Source: Orientallactaga sibirica
Lineage: Eukaryota; Chordata; Mammalia; Rodentia; Dipodidae
DNA: 64,000 nucleotides
NCBI GenBank assembly: GCA_036365145.1
Contig: JAEOAD010000699.1
Coordinates: 10,389,001-10,453,000, forward strand
Reading direction: 5' to 3'
Part shown: one piece after another, positions 36,619 to 46,873 of the stretch
Layout: every line of letters begins with the position of its first letter
Position numbering within the stretch: position 1 is the stretch's first letter
Translations under genes and position numbers: made by a program
Notes under the pieces: generated by a model
Told to the model about the DNA's origin: nothing
The model's database searches: none
The model's input: only the letters and a program-made list of their open reading frames with translations

Positions 36619-37298
36619 CATCCTGATTTCTTTCTAAACTCAACAAAACCACTGCTGTGAAATCCCACAATTTACAAAAAAATGATTTATGCACTGCAGA
36701 TGGCACACCCAACTCTACACACTCATCCAACTAACAGTAAAGTCATCAGCAATGGAGTCCATACCAATTTGTGCTCTACTCAGAGAAAGCTATGAATTTA
36801 AAATATTAAGTGGTAATTCAAACCAAGTTTGTTCTTTCCTCTCAAAATAAAGAAATTAAGTTAATATTTTCAACAAGAGCCATAAATGAAGCACTTAAAC
36901 ATCAAATGCCACTACCTATTTTATTCATACTAAGCAATAAAGTTCCTCTTCAAACATCACCTTCTGCCACATAAGCGGCAAATGCAATCTACACCTGTAC
37001 CTGTGCCACATTTCCTTTTCATAATCAACATTTCTGGGAAGGAGACAAACTTGATTTATTCTCCTAGAGAAGCAATGAGAAGCCTACACACTAAAAGCTG
37101 GGCATGTATAACTTCCTCCTACCCAGCTCTACTCTCATTTCCTGTTGAGCTAAGAAAAGCAAGTCTAGAATTGCCATATATGAATTAAGACTCTTAAACC
37201 AAAGCAAAGTTTATGACCTATTCATCATTCTGCTAACATTCTATCCAAATTAATAGATGGAAAACCCTAACCCCTATCCCTAAGAAAACACACGGTTG

Positions 37299-37473
37299 GC
37301 CGTTGGAGGGATGACTTAGCAGTTAAGGCACTTGCCTGCAAAGGCAAAGGACCCAGGTCCAATTCCTCAGTACCCACATAAGCCAGATGTACAATGAAAC
37401 ACATGTGTCTGGAGTTTGTTTGCAGTGGCTAGAGGCCCTGGTGCACCCATTCTCTCTCTGTCCATCTCCTCCA

Positions 37474-37529
<56 letters not shown>

Positions 37530-37560
37530 TGCAAATAAATTAAATTTAAAAAAAGAAAAA
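37299..37560 (+). mobile_element. B2-type SINE (short form) with expanded (CT)n
   Basis: Head ggagggatgacttagcagt, B box ggtccaattcc, body, a CT microsatellite (37473-37527) and AAATAAATTAAA tail. Confidence 0.87.
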
Positions 37561-37634
37561 TACATGGTAATAGTACAATTAATAGTATTTAGAACTTTTT
37601 GCAAATAAAAATACTTTAAAAGATCAACACTGAA

Positions 37635-37786
37635 GCCGGGCGTGGTGGCGCACACCGTTAATCCCAGCACTCGGGAGGCAGAGGTAGGAGGATCTTCGTG
37701 AGTTCGAGGCCACCCTGAGACTACATAGTGAATTCCAGGTCAGCCTCGACCAGAGTGAGACCCTACTTCGAAGAAAAAAAAAAAAA
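37635..37786 (+). mobile_element. B1 SINE
   Basis: Close to consensus from GCCGGGCGTGG on; A-tail. TSD agatcaacactg at 37621-37632 and 37787-37798. Confidence 0.92.
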
Positions 37787-37877
37787 AGATCAACACTGTA
37801 TTTCTATCTCAATCCTCCAAAATCCAATCTTTCACAATATTGGAAACTTTTTTTTTTGAGGCAAGCCCAACCAACTG

Positions 37878-38079
37878 GCCTTTTTTTATTGTGGGGGGGG
37901 GGGATAGATAATTGGCATGCCAGGGCCTACAGCCATTGTAATTAAACTCCAGACCCATATGCCACCTGGTGCACATGCATCATCTTGTGCATCTGGCTTA
38001 TATGGGTTCTGGGAAATCAAACATGGGACCTTAGGCTTTGCAGGTAAGTGCCTTAAAAGCTAAGCCATCTCTCCAGCCC
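37878..38079 (-). mobile_element. B2-type SINE (short form), diverged
   Basis: A G11-type run replaces the usual GA-rich part; body and head complement aagccatctctccagccc are intact. Confidence 0.82.
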
Positions 38080-38763
38080 TTCAAAACCTTCTTAACATTA
38101 CTTAATAAAAAAACAAAAGGAAGAGAGAAAAGGAAGATAAAAATGGCAGATGCAAAAAAGTGTGGCTAGGGTGCTTAGATAGCTGATCAACTCTTGTTTT
38201 ACACCACACACAACCTCCATTTAACTACTGCTAGCTGACACTAGATGCCTGAGGGAGGCCTAGGAGAAACCAGCAGAAACACTAGGCTGAGCATGGGCCC
38301 AACCCAATTGCTGGCCTACAAAATTGTTACAAATGATGTATGATGCCAGTGGAGGATGGTTTCTTTTACCCAACAAAGACTGGCTGAAATAGGCAGTTGC
38401 CACCTCAGGAGACATTGATTTTCTGTCTTCTTAAACCACACGAAATCATGGAGTTTCATACTTTTGCCATCCCCCACCCCCAATTCTGTATCTTCAACTA
38501 GAACAGTGTCTAGCACTATTATATGGAATGAAAATGCTATATATCTAATTAGAAAGTCTTTTGTCTTTTTTATTTTAAAAATAAAACTTCAAACTTATAA
38601 GCTAACACAGCATTAGTACTCAAAAGCAAGGTTATTTTCTGTCTTTGGTAGGACAAAAAACATATATATATGTATATGAAATATAAGTTGAAATATTGTT
38701 ACAGGCTGAATTGAGTCCCCTTCAAAATTCACATATGGAAATCTTAAACCCCTGTACCTCAAA

Positions 38764-38827
38764 ATCAAACCTGGGTCCTTAGGCTTTGCAGCAAGTGCTT
38801 TAACCACTAAATCATCTCTCTAGACCA
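38764..38827 (-). mobile_element. B2-type SINE head fragment
   Basis: aacctgggtccttaggctttgc...ccactaaatcatctctctag is the reverse complement of the tRNA-like head only; body and tail are missing. Confidence 0.7.
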
Positions 38828-38888
38828 AAATACAGGATTTTTATAGCAGCAAATGAGTTGTTGTTTTTTAAAAAATGAGGTTCCTTTT

Positions 38889-39279
38889 TGTGGTAGTTTG
38901 AATATATGTCCCCCAATATATTCAGTGTTTTACTAGTTACAGTTTGCATCTGCAATCACCTTGCTAGAGGCAATGTCACTGGGGGCCATCTTAAGGTGTT
39001 AATGGTGTGGGTTTGATATTCCATTGTAAAGATATGCAAATGTGCCTAGCAGGAGTTCCTGAAGTGTGCTGTGTGACCTTTTGGCTGTAGTTTTGCTCTG
39101 TGTGCTGTGGTGGCTGGTTGGTTTCTCTCTCTCTGCTTGGCCCTGTGGAGAGCAGGCCGCTTCTCTTGCCATTATGGAACTTCACCTGGATCTGTAAACT
39201 TCAATAAATAATATCCCTTCCTCCATAACTGTGCCTGGTCTGGAAGTTCATCTCAGCGAACCTGAAGCTGTCTGCTACA
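38889..39279 (+). mobile_element. MaLR-type solo LTR
   Basis: TGTGGTAGTTTGAATAT start, AATAAA poly-A signal and CTGCTACA end; highly similar along its length to 13745-14102. Flanks cttt(t) / ccttt suggest a 5-bp TSD blurred by a T-run. Confidence 0.85.
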
Positions 39280-39570
39280 CCTTTCAAATCTGACTGTTAT
39301 CTTTATAAGAGTAACGCCAGACATACCAGGGAAGCCTGAAGAAGAAAAGCCATATGAGACAAGTCTCAAAGGGGTAAAAACCTGCCAATGCAACAACCAT
39401 CTTAAGATTTCAACTTCTAGAACTGTAAGAAAGTGAATTCACACAAACAGTGGCAGTCCATGAAGAATATTAAGGGATGGAGTTCACATACATTTGTTAT
39501 CATAGTCCTGCTATCATAGCCTCATATTTTGATATATTTTCTGAATGGTGAAAAAATACTAAGGAACTAA

Positions 39571-39682
39571 GCCAGAGTGTCTCATGCCTATAATGGCAGC
39601 ATTCAAGAGACTGCATCAAGTTCAATCTGGACTACATTATCAAGACCCTGACTCAAAAAAAAAAAAAAAAAAAAAAAAAAAA
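39571..39682 (+). mobile_element. Old B1-type SINE, internally deleted
   Basis: gccagagtgtctcatgcc...gcatcaagttcaatctgg...accctgactc then a 28-base A-run. Confidence 0.65.
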
Positions 39683-39954
39683 TTACTGAAGGATTCATGG
39701 CAATGGGAATGGGTATTTTTTAAATGACTTTTTGTGTTTTACTAGGAACTAGGAAGAGATAGATTTTCGTATCATTTCTGTGATTGATAAGCTTTGAGCT
39801 TTGTATTCAGAAGGAAGTCTATAACCTCTAGAACAAATCTCAGATCCACTCATTTACCACAATTTCAACAAAATACCTACCATTGTCCTAGTCCTAACAA
39901 TGAGTTTTCAAGGAAATTAGAATGGTCAAATGAATTCTACAAAGCTTTTTTTGA

Positions 39955-40143
39955 AATATATATATATATATTTACTCATTAGATTCATAAGAGGAAGAAA
40001 ATGGGCACCCCAGGACCACTGCAAACAAACTCAAAACACATTTGTCATTCCACATCTGGCTTTACCTGGGTACTAGGGAATTGAACCCAGGCTGTCAGGC
40101 TTTGTAAGCAATGTCTTTAACCACTGATCCATCTCTCCAGCTC
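39955..40143 (-). mobile_element. B2-type SINE (short form)
   Basis: TA-rich reversed tail, body, head complement gatccatctctccagctc; caaagctttt on both sides is a TSD. Confidence 0.85.
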
Positions 40144-40678
40144 TTCAAAGCTTTTCAGAGAGGAGTTTTACTTTTATTTTGTATTCAGGGTTGGTGGTAT
40201 CAGTGTTGAACGTCACATGAAGGATAGTTTCCTCAAAGTTTTGGATGAAGGAAAAGACAGTTCTCATGAGATAGTCCTCATTCTTTTTGTAGGAAAGAGG
40301 AGGTATTGTTTTTTGCAAAGAACCTTATTTGAAATATAATTATGTTTTTAAAAGATATTATATACTACACAGAGATATTATGACTTTCTCGAAGTTAAGG
40401 TCCATTTCTCAGCACAGGTTTCTTCACAGGTTGGCGAAATACATTTTAGCAAAAACTTCCTTTTCTACAATTTAGTCTGAACAGGTTACTTGATGAGATA
40501 TGTGCTCTCGGTAGTTCCTTTTTCACTAATATTCATCAACCAGCTGTTGAACAATAAAAAGAAAACAATGTTTTAATAGTACATTAATAAATAATAAGCT
40601 AAGCCTAAAAAGCATGTTAGCATTTATATACCACCAAGAGAAAACCTTAACCTTAAGGGTACCTTAGAGTCATTCCTA

Positions 40679-40914
40679 GGGCTGGAGAGATGGCTTAGTG
40701 GTTAAAGCGCCTTCCTGCAAAGCCTAAGAACACTTGTTCAAATCTCCAGGGCCCACATTTAGCCAAATGCAAAAGTGGCACAAGCGCGCAATGTCGCACA
40801 TACGCACAAGGGGGCGCACGTGTCTGGAATTCGTTCACAGCACCTGAAAAGGGCCTGGCGTGCCCATTCTCTCTCTGCCTCTGTCTCTCTCAAACAAAAA
40901 TAAAAAAAAAAAAA
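40679..40914 (+). mobile_element. B2-type SINE (long form)
   Basis: GGGCTGGAGAGATGGCTTAG head, long-form block with CTCF-like core 40804-40817, A-tail; short TSD agtcattc. Confidence 0.9.
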
Positions 40915-41489
40915 AAGTCATTCTTCATTCCATGAAGCAATATTCTAGATTAGATTAGAGGTTTATCTGTATAAGTGAGTTTCTAATATAAAGACATTAG
41001 ACAATTTTATCATTTCATAAGATCAGCTGAATTTCAGGATTGTGACTGAAATGGAAAGCTCCTTAGGTATGTTATTTTTGGTAAGGTTAGATGATAGGAA
41101 ACTGGAAATTTTTCCACTTATCACTGTCAAACTGGAACATTGCAGTAGCAAACCACATTTTGCCTGTTCAATAAAATATTTTAATAAAAATAAAAAGATT
41201 TTGGTTTTATAGAGCTTGGGCATGGATTGGTTTTTGAACTGAAGGCATACTATTACTTAGTGTTCCATGGACAGGGTTTTTGGTCTGACCACAACACACT
41301 TTTGTGATACTGACAAGTATGCCATCCTGATATATAACCTGTGCATATTCTGGGAATTTTTACAGTATAATTTTTATAAGAAATTGTGCATCTAGATATA
41401 TTTGCTTGGATGTCTTTCTTTAGATCTCTTTATTTTTTCTTCTTCTGTAATATAAGGTCAAGTTACAGGGTCATTAAAATCCCTGAAAG

Positions 41490-41860
41490 TAAGGTTGTAG
41501 ATAGAGGGCTCAGTAGTTAAGCATGTGCAAGCATGAGGGCCTAAAGAAGCTTGAGCAAGAGCTCCCCAGGACCTATATAAACAGATAGGCATGGCCACAC
41601 AGATCCATAAGCCCAGTCCTGAGGGCAGCAGAAACCTGAGAACGGTCAGAGACTGTGAGAAAAAAAAAAAAAGCAAGCACCATGATCAATAAGAGACTGC
41701 TCAAAATTAGAATGGGCAAAAGAATGATAGGGCAACTACCATTCTCCTCTGCCACCTCAGGCAAGTGTAGCACACATCAAGGAGCACATGGAGCTCTACA
41801 AGGGCACATATGTGTGCACATATCACACACACAAACAAAAGAAAATACCTGGAAGTACTA
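41490..41860 (+). mobile_element. B4-type SINE, diverged
   Basis: gtagatagagggctcagtag head, gtcctgagggcagcagaaac middle, CA-rich end. An A-run and about 80 bp of extra sequence around 41655-41745 suggest another insertion inside. Confidence 0.5.
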
Positions 41861-42379
41861 CTGAGATTACCAAATTATTCCTTGATACTGTTGTAGAAGG
41901 AACAGATCTTGGCAATGTCTCTAGATGCCCCACTACAAAAACATTAAGACTACTGTATGTATGATCTCTACTTGTGTATATATAAATGGTCTCCAAAAGA
42001 GTAAATTAGAATTATGAGGGGTATGACTTAATCTTAGAGCAACTGTACAACATTCCTTGAAAATCTAGGTCAAATTTCAAGACCAACTATTAGTAAAAGG
42101 TTAGCAAAATCAGTGCATTCTTTGGAGAAAGAAGTTAGAAGGCACACTTCCTAATTTCACTACACTACAAAGGCCAGGCCCTGCAAATAACAGCAGTGCA
42201 GTGTGAGCTGCAGGAAGTGCTCTTCCTCACGTACACAGGCCTTAGAAGATCACAAAAAGCTTCAGGAAGTATAGGAGCCAGTTGAGGGTCTATGAGAAAC
42301 ACAAGGTACTATCTCACAGCATGCCTTCCCTCAACTGCCAACACCAGGAGCACTGAAACTTCTCTGGAGCCAAGGCAAC

Positions 42380-43215
42380 ATAACACCTCCAAACATGAAT
42401 AGTGACCCATAATAATGACCTCCAGCGAAACTGAACAAGACAAAATGCCACATGTGTAATTCAAAAGAATGATTATTACTATGGTCAATGAAATCAAAGA
42501 AGAAAATAAACTCTTGAAGGAATCCCAACACAGGAAATCAGCTAAATGAAACAAGGAGCCTGATATAAGTTATGAGTAAGGAAACAAAAATACTAAAGAA
42601 AAACCAATTTGAAATGTGTGAAATGAAAAACAAAGTAAAAAAAAAAAAAACTGTAGAATGGATCAAGGAGAGAACAGAGTATTTGACTAAAGACAAGATG
42701 GGAGATGTGGAACATCCCAACAAGGAAAAAAAGATAAACGAGTAAGATGATATAAGCAGAATTTCAAAACATTCAGGAAATAACAGGGTGATCAAATCAA
42801 AGAATTCTGGGTATAAAAGAATTTCAATCTAAAAGCATAGTAAGTATTTTCAACAAAATCATCAAAGAAAATTTTCCAAAATTATCAAAGACATGCCAAC
42901 ACAGACATAGGAGGCATTTGGAACACCAAACAGTCAAGATCAGAAAAGAACCTCTCCTCAGATAATAATTAAACTACTAAATGAGCAGAACAAGGAAAAT
43001 ATAATGAAAGCAGCAAGAGAACCACCTACTCACCTATAAAAGCAGACCCATCAGAATAACAACAGATTTCTCAACAAAAATTTCAAACGACAGAAGAGCT
43101 TAGAAAGATGTTTTTCAAGTTCTGAAAGACAACAACTGGCAATCCAGACTATTATATCCAGAAAAGCTATCCATCATAATTGGGGTCTACATTAAAAACA
43201 GGCTAAAGAGGGGTT
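42380..43215 (+). mobile_element. L1 ORF1-type remnant (L1 or HAL1)
   Basis: Recognisable in broken frames: tcaacaaaatcatcaaag / aaaattttccaaaattatc (NKIIKENFP...), then a C-terminal-domain-like stretch with cccatcagaataacaaca (PIRITT) and ctattatatccagaaaagc (LLYPEK). Only ORF1 is represented and no ORF2 follows, compatible with HAL1 or a truncated L1. Confidence 0.6.
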
Positions 43216-43431
43216 ATAAGAGAAGACAGGATTATAAAAAGGGATTGTTTCAAATTATACATTATAAAAATGAATAAAAATAAAATTTTAAAGGGAGGTG
43301 GCAGTTTTCACTTAGCATGTTGCTCATCTATAATGAACAGGGTGGACACACAGGCAGACTAGAAATGGCACTGGACTTCTCCACTGGGCCAGTATGGGAG
43401 TTAAAAAGGTCTCAAAACAAAAACAAATCCA

Positions 43432-43592
43432 GAGGCTGGACAGATGGTTTAGTGGATAAAGGTGCTTGCTTACAAAGCCTTATGTCTCAGATTTGATTCC
43501 CAAGTACCCACATAAAGCCAGATGCAACAAGTGGCACATGTACGTAGAGTTTGTTTGCAGAGGTAGAAGGCCCTTATATGTCCACACTACTA

Positions 43593-43629
<37 letters not shown>

Positions 43630-43676
43630 CTCGCTCTCGCTCTCGCTCTCTCTCTCAAATAAAGAAATAAACAAAA
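43432..43676 (+). mobile_element. B2-type SINE (short form) with expanded (TC)n
   Basis: gaggctggacagatggttta head; CT array 43592-43655 includes a CTCTCG hexamer run (43624-43650); AAATAAAGAAATAAA tail. Confidence 0.85.
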
Positions 43677-43742
43677 TGCTTAATTTGAAAAGCCAAACAA
43701 AATTTTTGGTAGAATGGTTGGTGTTCAAAAATCTGGACATCA

Positions 43743-43947
43743 GGGGCTGGCGAAATGGCTCAGTAATTAAGGCATTTGCCTGCAAAGCCTAAGGACCCAG
43801 GTTCAAGTCCCCAGTACCCACATAATCCAAATGCACAAGGTGACACATGCATCTGGAGCTCGTTTGCAGTGGCTAGAGGCCCTGGCACATCCTTTCTATC
43901 TACCTCTTTATCCCTCAAAATAATTAAATAAATAAAATATTTTTTTA
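43743..43947 (+). mobile_element. B2-type SINE (short form)
   Basis: Complete; TSD aaatctggacatcag / aaatcttgacatcag (43729-43743, 43948-43962). Confidence 0.9.
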
Positions 43948-43962
43948 AAATCTTGACATCAG

Positions 43963-44064
43963 CAAGGTGTCACACACCTATAATCACAACACTTGGAAGG
44001 CAGAGGCAGGAGGGTTGCAACAAGTTCCAGGCCAGCCAGGCCTATATAGTTAGATCATCCCAAA

Positions 44065-44104
<40 letters not shown>

Positions 44105-44107
44105 ATA
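43963..44107 (+). mobile_element. Old B1-type SINE with (AAAT)n tail
   Basis: aaggtgtcacacacctataat...agttccaggccagccagg, then an AAAT array 44063-44107. Confidence 0.7.
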
Positions 44108-44117
44108 CTAGACCTAA

Positions 44118-44229
44118 TGCCAGGTGTAGTCATCTAAGCCTGTAATCCCAAAACTCAGGAGGCAGAGGAAGGAGTATCTCAAATTTGAGGTAATCCTGGC
44201 TACACAGCAAGATCCATCTCAAAACAAAA
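44118..44229 (+). mobile_element. Old B1-type SINE
   Basis: atgccaggtgtagtcatct...cctggctacacagcaagatcc; lies directly after the previous B1. Confidence 0.65.
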
Positions 44230-44279
44230 GTAGTTGAGTATCATAATGAAAGAGAGAGATTCCTGAAATAATTTCCAGG

Positions 44280-44702
44280 TCTATTCCCTTTACAGAGTTT
44301 TAGGGAATGACATAGAAGAAAAAAACCCAAGCAAAACTAAGCCAATTTCTGAAAGTCCACAAAGATAAAGACAACTAGAGTTCAGGTTGGAATACAAAGA
44401 CAAGAGCTGCACCATTTTAGCTGGTAGTTTATCATGGCAGAAAAAAAAAAAAAAACACGGCCAGGAACAGGAAGTGAGTATCACATGGTCACATCAGCAA
44501 GGAGGAAATAGAGAGAGAGAGAGAGAGAGAACAGCAAGTGAAGCCACACTGTAACATCTCAAGGCCAGATCCCAATGATACACTTCCTCCAACAAGACTC
44601 AACCTCCTAAAGATTCCACAACTTTCCTAAAAAGTATCACAAAATTGCTAGTGACCAACTGTTGTGAAGCCCATAAGGAGACATTACATTCAATCCACCA
44701 CA
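44280..44702 (-). mobile_element. MaLR-type LTR (antisense)
   Basis: On the minus strand the sequence starts TGTGGTGGATTGAATG at 44702 and contains the MST/THE1-like block ctgccatgataaact with a CT-rich tract before it. The far end is not sharply defined. With 44703-45670 it forms the 3' part of one antisense MaLR element. Confidence 0.65.
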
Positions 44703-45670
44703 TTATACCTTTTACCCCCATTGTCTTCATAGTCATCTCATGATTCATGGTAGAAAATGCTTTTACACCAACTTAAACTTCCCCATAATCTTTACTAGTT
44801 CCAAAACTATTCAAAAGTCCAATGTTCGGGCTGGAGAGATGGCTTAGCAGTTAAGGCGCCTGCCTGCTAAGCAGAAGAACTGGGTTCCAATCTCCAGGTC
44901 CCACATTTAGCCAGATGCAAAGTGACGCAAGGGCGCAATGCCGCACTTTCCCACAAGGGGGCGCACACATCTGGATTTCGTTCGCAGCAGCTGAGAGACT
45001 GCTGGCACGCCCATTCTCTGTCTCCTTCTCCCTCTCTATCTCTGTGTCTCTCTCCAAAAATAAATAAAATAATTTTTTTTAAAAAGTCCAATGTTCCATC
45101 AAAACTCAAGAATCTCTTACTTTTAAGTCCTTTAAGATCAAAATACAAATTACATATTCCCAACATAACATGGCACAGAATAAACATTCACACTCAAAAA
45201 GGGAAAACCAGGGACATGGCAAGAAACATCTGGACCAAAACAAGACCAAACACCAGCAGGGCAAACACCAAATCCTGCAACTCCATGTCTGGACACCTGA
45301 TGAAATACCTTGGAATCCCAAAGACTTGGGGTAGCCCAAGCACCCACCTATCCCTCCCCAACTGTGCTGCCAGCAGCTTTTCTTTCATTGGCCCTACCTT
45401 CTCTGAGCCCAGAGCTTTTCTTGGCAAATATCCCATGGTCCTTCCATCTCTAACCTCCTGCAACTTATGGTTCTCCTTCACAGCTTTACACAGTGGCTTC
45501 CCAGAGTCTCCATTCAGGGACTCCAACCCTGCCTCACATGGCTTAGCCTCAGCAGCTTTTGGAATGTGGTGTAATACTCCACAACCACCCTTCATCTTGC
45601 TTAATTCTTCCAAAACCAGTAAAACATGGGCAATGCTATTAAGTCCTATCAGACTGGGGTAAAGCCTGGA
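44703..45670 (-). mobile_element. MaLR internal region remnant (antisense), with nested B2
   Basis: Blocks such as ccaaaacaagaccaaacacc and agcagggcaaacaccaaatc recall MST/THE1 internal sequence in reverse orientation. It adjoins the antisense LTR as an internal region would. A B2 interrupts it at 44828-45081. The 139-codon frame at 45194-45613 on the minus strand lies inside it, with no evidence that it is a gene. Confidence 0.55.
44828..45081 (+). mobile_element. B2-type SINE (long form)
   Basis: Near-consensus, CTCF-like core at 44951-44964; exact 15-nt TSD aaaagtccaatgttc (44813-44827 / 45082-45096). Confidence 0.93.
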
Positions 45671-45674
45671 CAGC

Positions 45675-45905
45675 TGTAGCAGACTGTATGCTGAATGCTT
45701 GGTTCCCAGCTAGTGGCAATTTGGGAGGTAGAGCCTTGCCAGAGGAGGTATGTTGTTAGAGGTGTGTTTATGGTATTATATCCAGCTCCCCCTTGCTAGA
45801 ATCCAACTCACTCTTGAGAGTATAAGCCAAAAGAAAACCTTTCCTCACTCATTGGCTGATTTTGGTCGGGTACTGTGTACCAGCAATGAGAAGGTAACTA
45901 CAACA
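45675..45905 (+). mobile_element. MaLR-type solo LTR, shortened
   Basis: TGTAGCAGACTGTATGC start, TACAACA end, and an AGTATAAGCCAAAAG block before the 3' end. Shorter (231 bp) than the others and probably deleted internally; no clean TSD. Confidence 0.65.
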
Positions 45906-45917
45906 GTAGCCATAAAA

Positions 45918-46130
45918 AATGTCAGGTATGGTGGCCTATGCCTGTGATTCCTGGAGCTCACTTGTCAACTAGCCTATCCTAATTGGTGATCTCTAGGCCA
46001 ATGAAAGACACTGTCTCAAAACAGAAGTGGATGGTGAATCTGAGAAACAATACTCAAGGCTCTCATCTACATACACACATATACACACAGACAAATATAC
46101 ATACATACATGAATGTACACCACATACATG
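45918..46130 (+). mobile_element. B4-type SINE, 3' part
   Basis: gtcaggtatggtggcctatg...gatctctaggccaatgaaag followed by a CA/TA-rich end; the head is missing. Confidence 0.55.
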
Positions 46131-46220
46131 CAAAAAGAAAGATGGATCTACAGGAAAACTAATAAGGACAACAAATGGTAATCACATGAGAATATTTGTT
46201 ACGGGATTTCTTTTGTTTTT

Positions 46221-46345
46221 ATTTATATGTGTACTTGTACCAGAGTCTTTTGCCACTGCAAACAAACGTCAGACGCTTCCACCACTTTTTGCATCCAGTT
46301 TTACATGGGAAATTAAACCCAAAGTTTTTACAAGCAATCTACCTC
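46221..46345 (-). mobile_element. Degenerate B2-type SINE
   Basis: ttgccactgcaaacaaacg...catccagttttacatggg is the reversed body; both ends are eroded. Confidence 0.5.
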
Positions 46346-46448
46346 ATCCCCACTTATTAGTTTTTATTTACTGTTTAAATCTTTCTTAAAAATATTTGAC
46401 TGCTGATACAAATATATTTAGGGATTTATACTTAAAATATATGACTTA

Positions 46449-46598
46449 TGCCAGGCATGGTGGCGCATGCCTTTAATCCCAGCACTCAGGAGGCAGAAGT
46501 AGGAGGATCGCTGAGAGTTCGAGGCCACCCTGAGACTACATAGTTAATTCCAGGTCAGCCTGAGCTAGAGTGAAACCCTATCTCGCAAAACCAAATAT
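46449..46598 (+). mobile_element. B1 SINE
   Basis: GCCAGGCATGGTGGCGC start and full body, followed by a TATATA/CATACA end; tgactta flanks both sides. Confidence 0.88.
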
Positions 46599-46646
46599 AT
46601 ATATACATACATATACATGACTTATAATATATTAAAGAGTAAATTG

Positions 46647-46873
46647 GGGCTAGGGAAATGACTTGGTGGTTAAGGCACTTGACTGTAAAGCCACAGGACC
46701 TAGGTTCAGTTCTCCAGGACCCACGTTAAGCCAGATGCACAGGGTGGCACACACATCTGGCATTTGTTTGCAGTGGCTGGAGGCCCTGGCACGCCCATAT
46801 TCATTCATTCTCTCTCACTGTCTCACTCTGTCTATCTCTCTCTCTGTCAAATAAATAAAAATAAAATACTTTT
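46647..46873 (+). mobile_element. B2-type SINE (short form)
   Basis: ggctagggaaatgacttgg head to aaataaaaataaaatac tail; near-TSD agtaaattg / agtaaactg. Confidence 0.87.

Larger units (their letters stand above)
38701..39442 (+). mobile_element. MLT1-type LTR, split by later insertions
   Basis: 5' piece 38701-38762 (ctgaattgagtcccc...cacatatggaaatcttaaacc) and 3' piece about 39285-39442 (tctttataagagtaacgcca ... ttcaacttctagaactgtaag) are in MLT1 order. Between them sit a B2 head and a younger MaLR LTR. Confidence 0.6.
40144..42379. other. Intronic, largely unique
   Basis: Outside the B2 and B4 already listed, nothing is recognised; 41870-42380 could be the start of the L1/HAL1 remnant that follows. 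Confidence 0.45.

Noticed and set aside
44922..45662. 246-codon plus-strand frame
   Set aside because: Starts inside a B2 SINE and continues through antisense retroviral-type DNA; a chimera of unrelated repeats.
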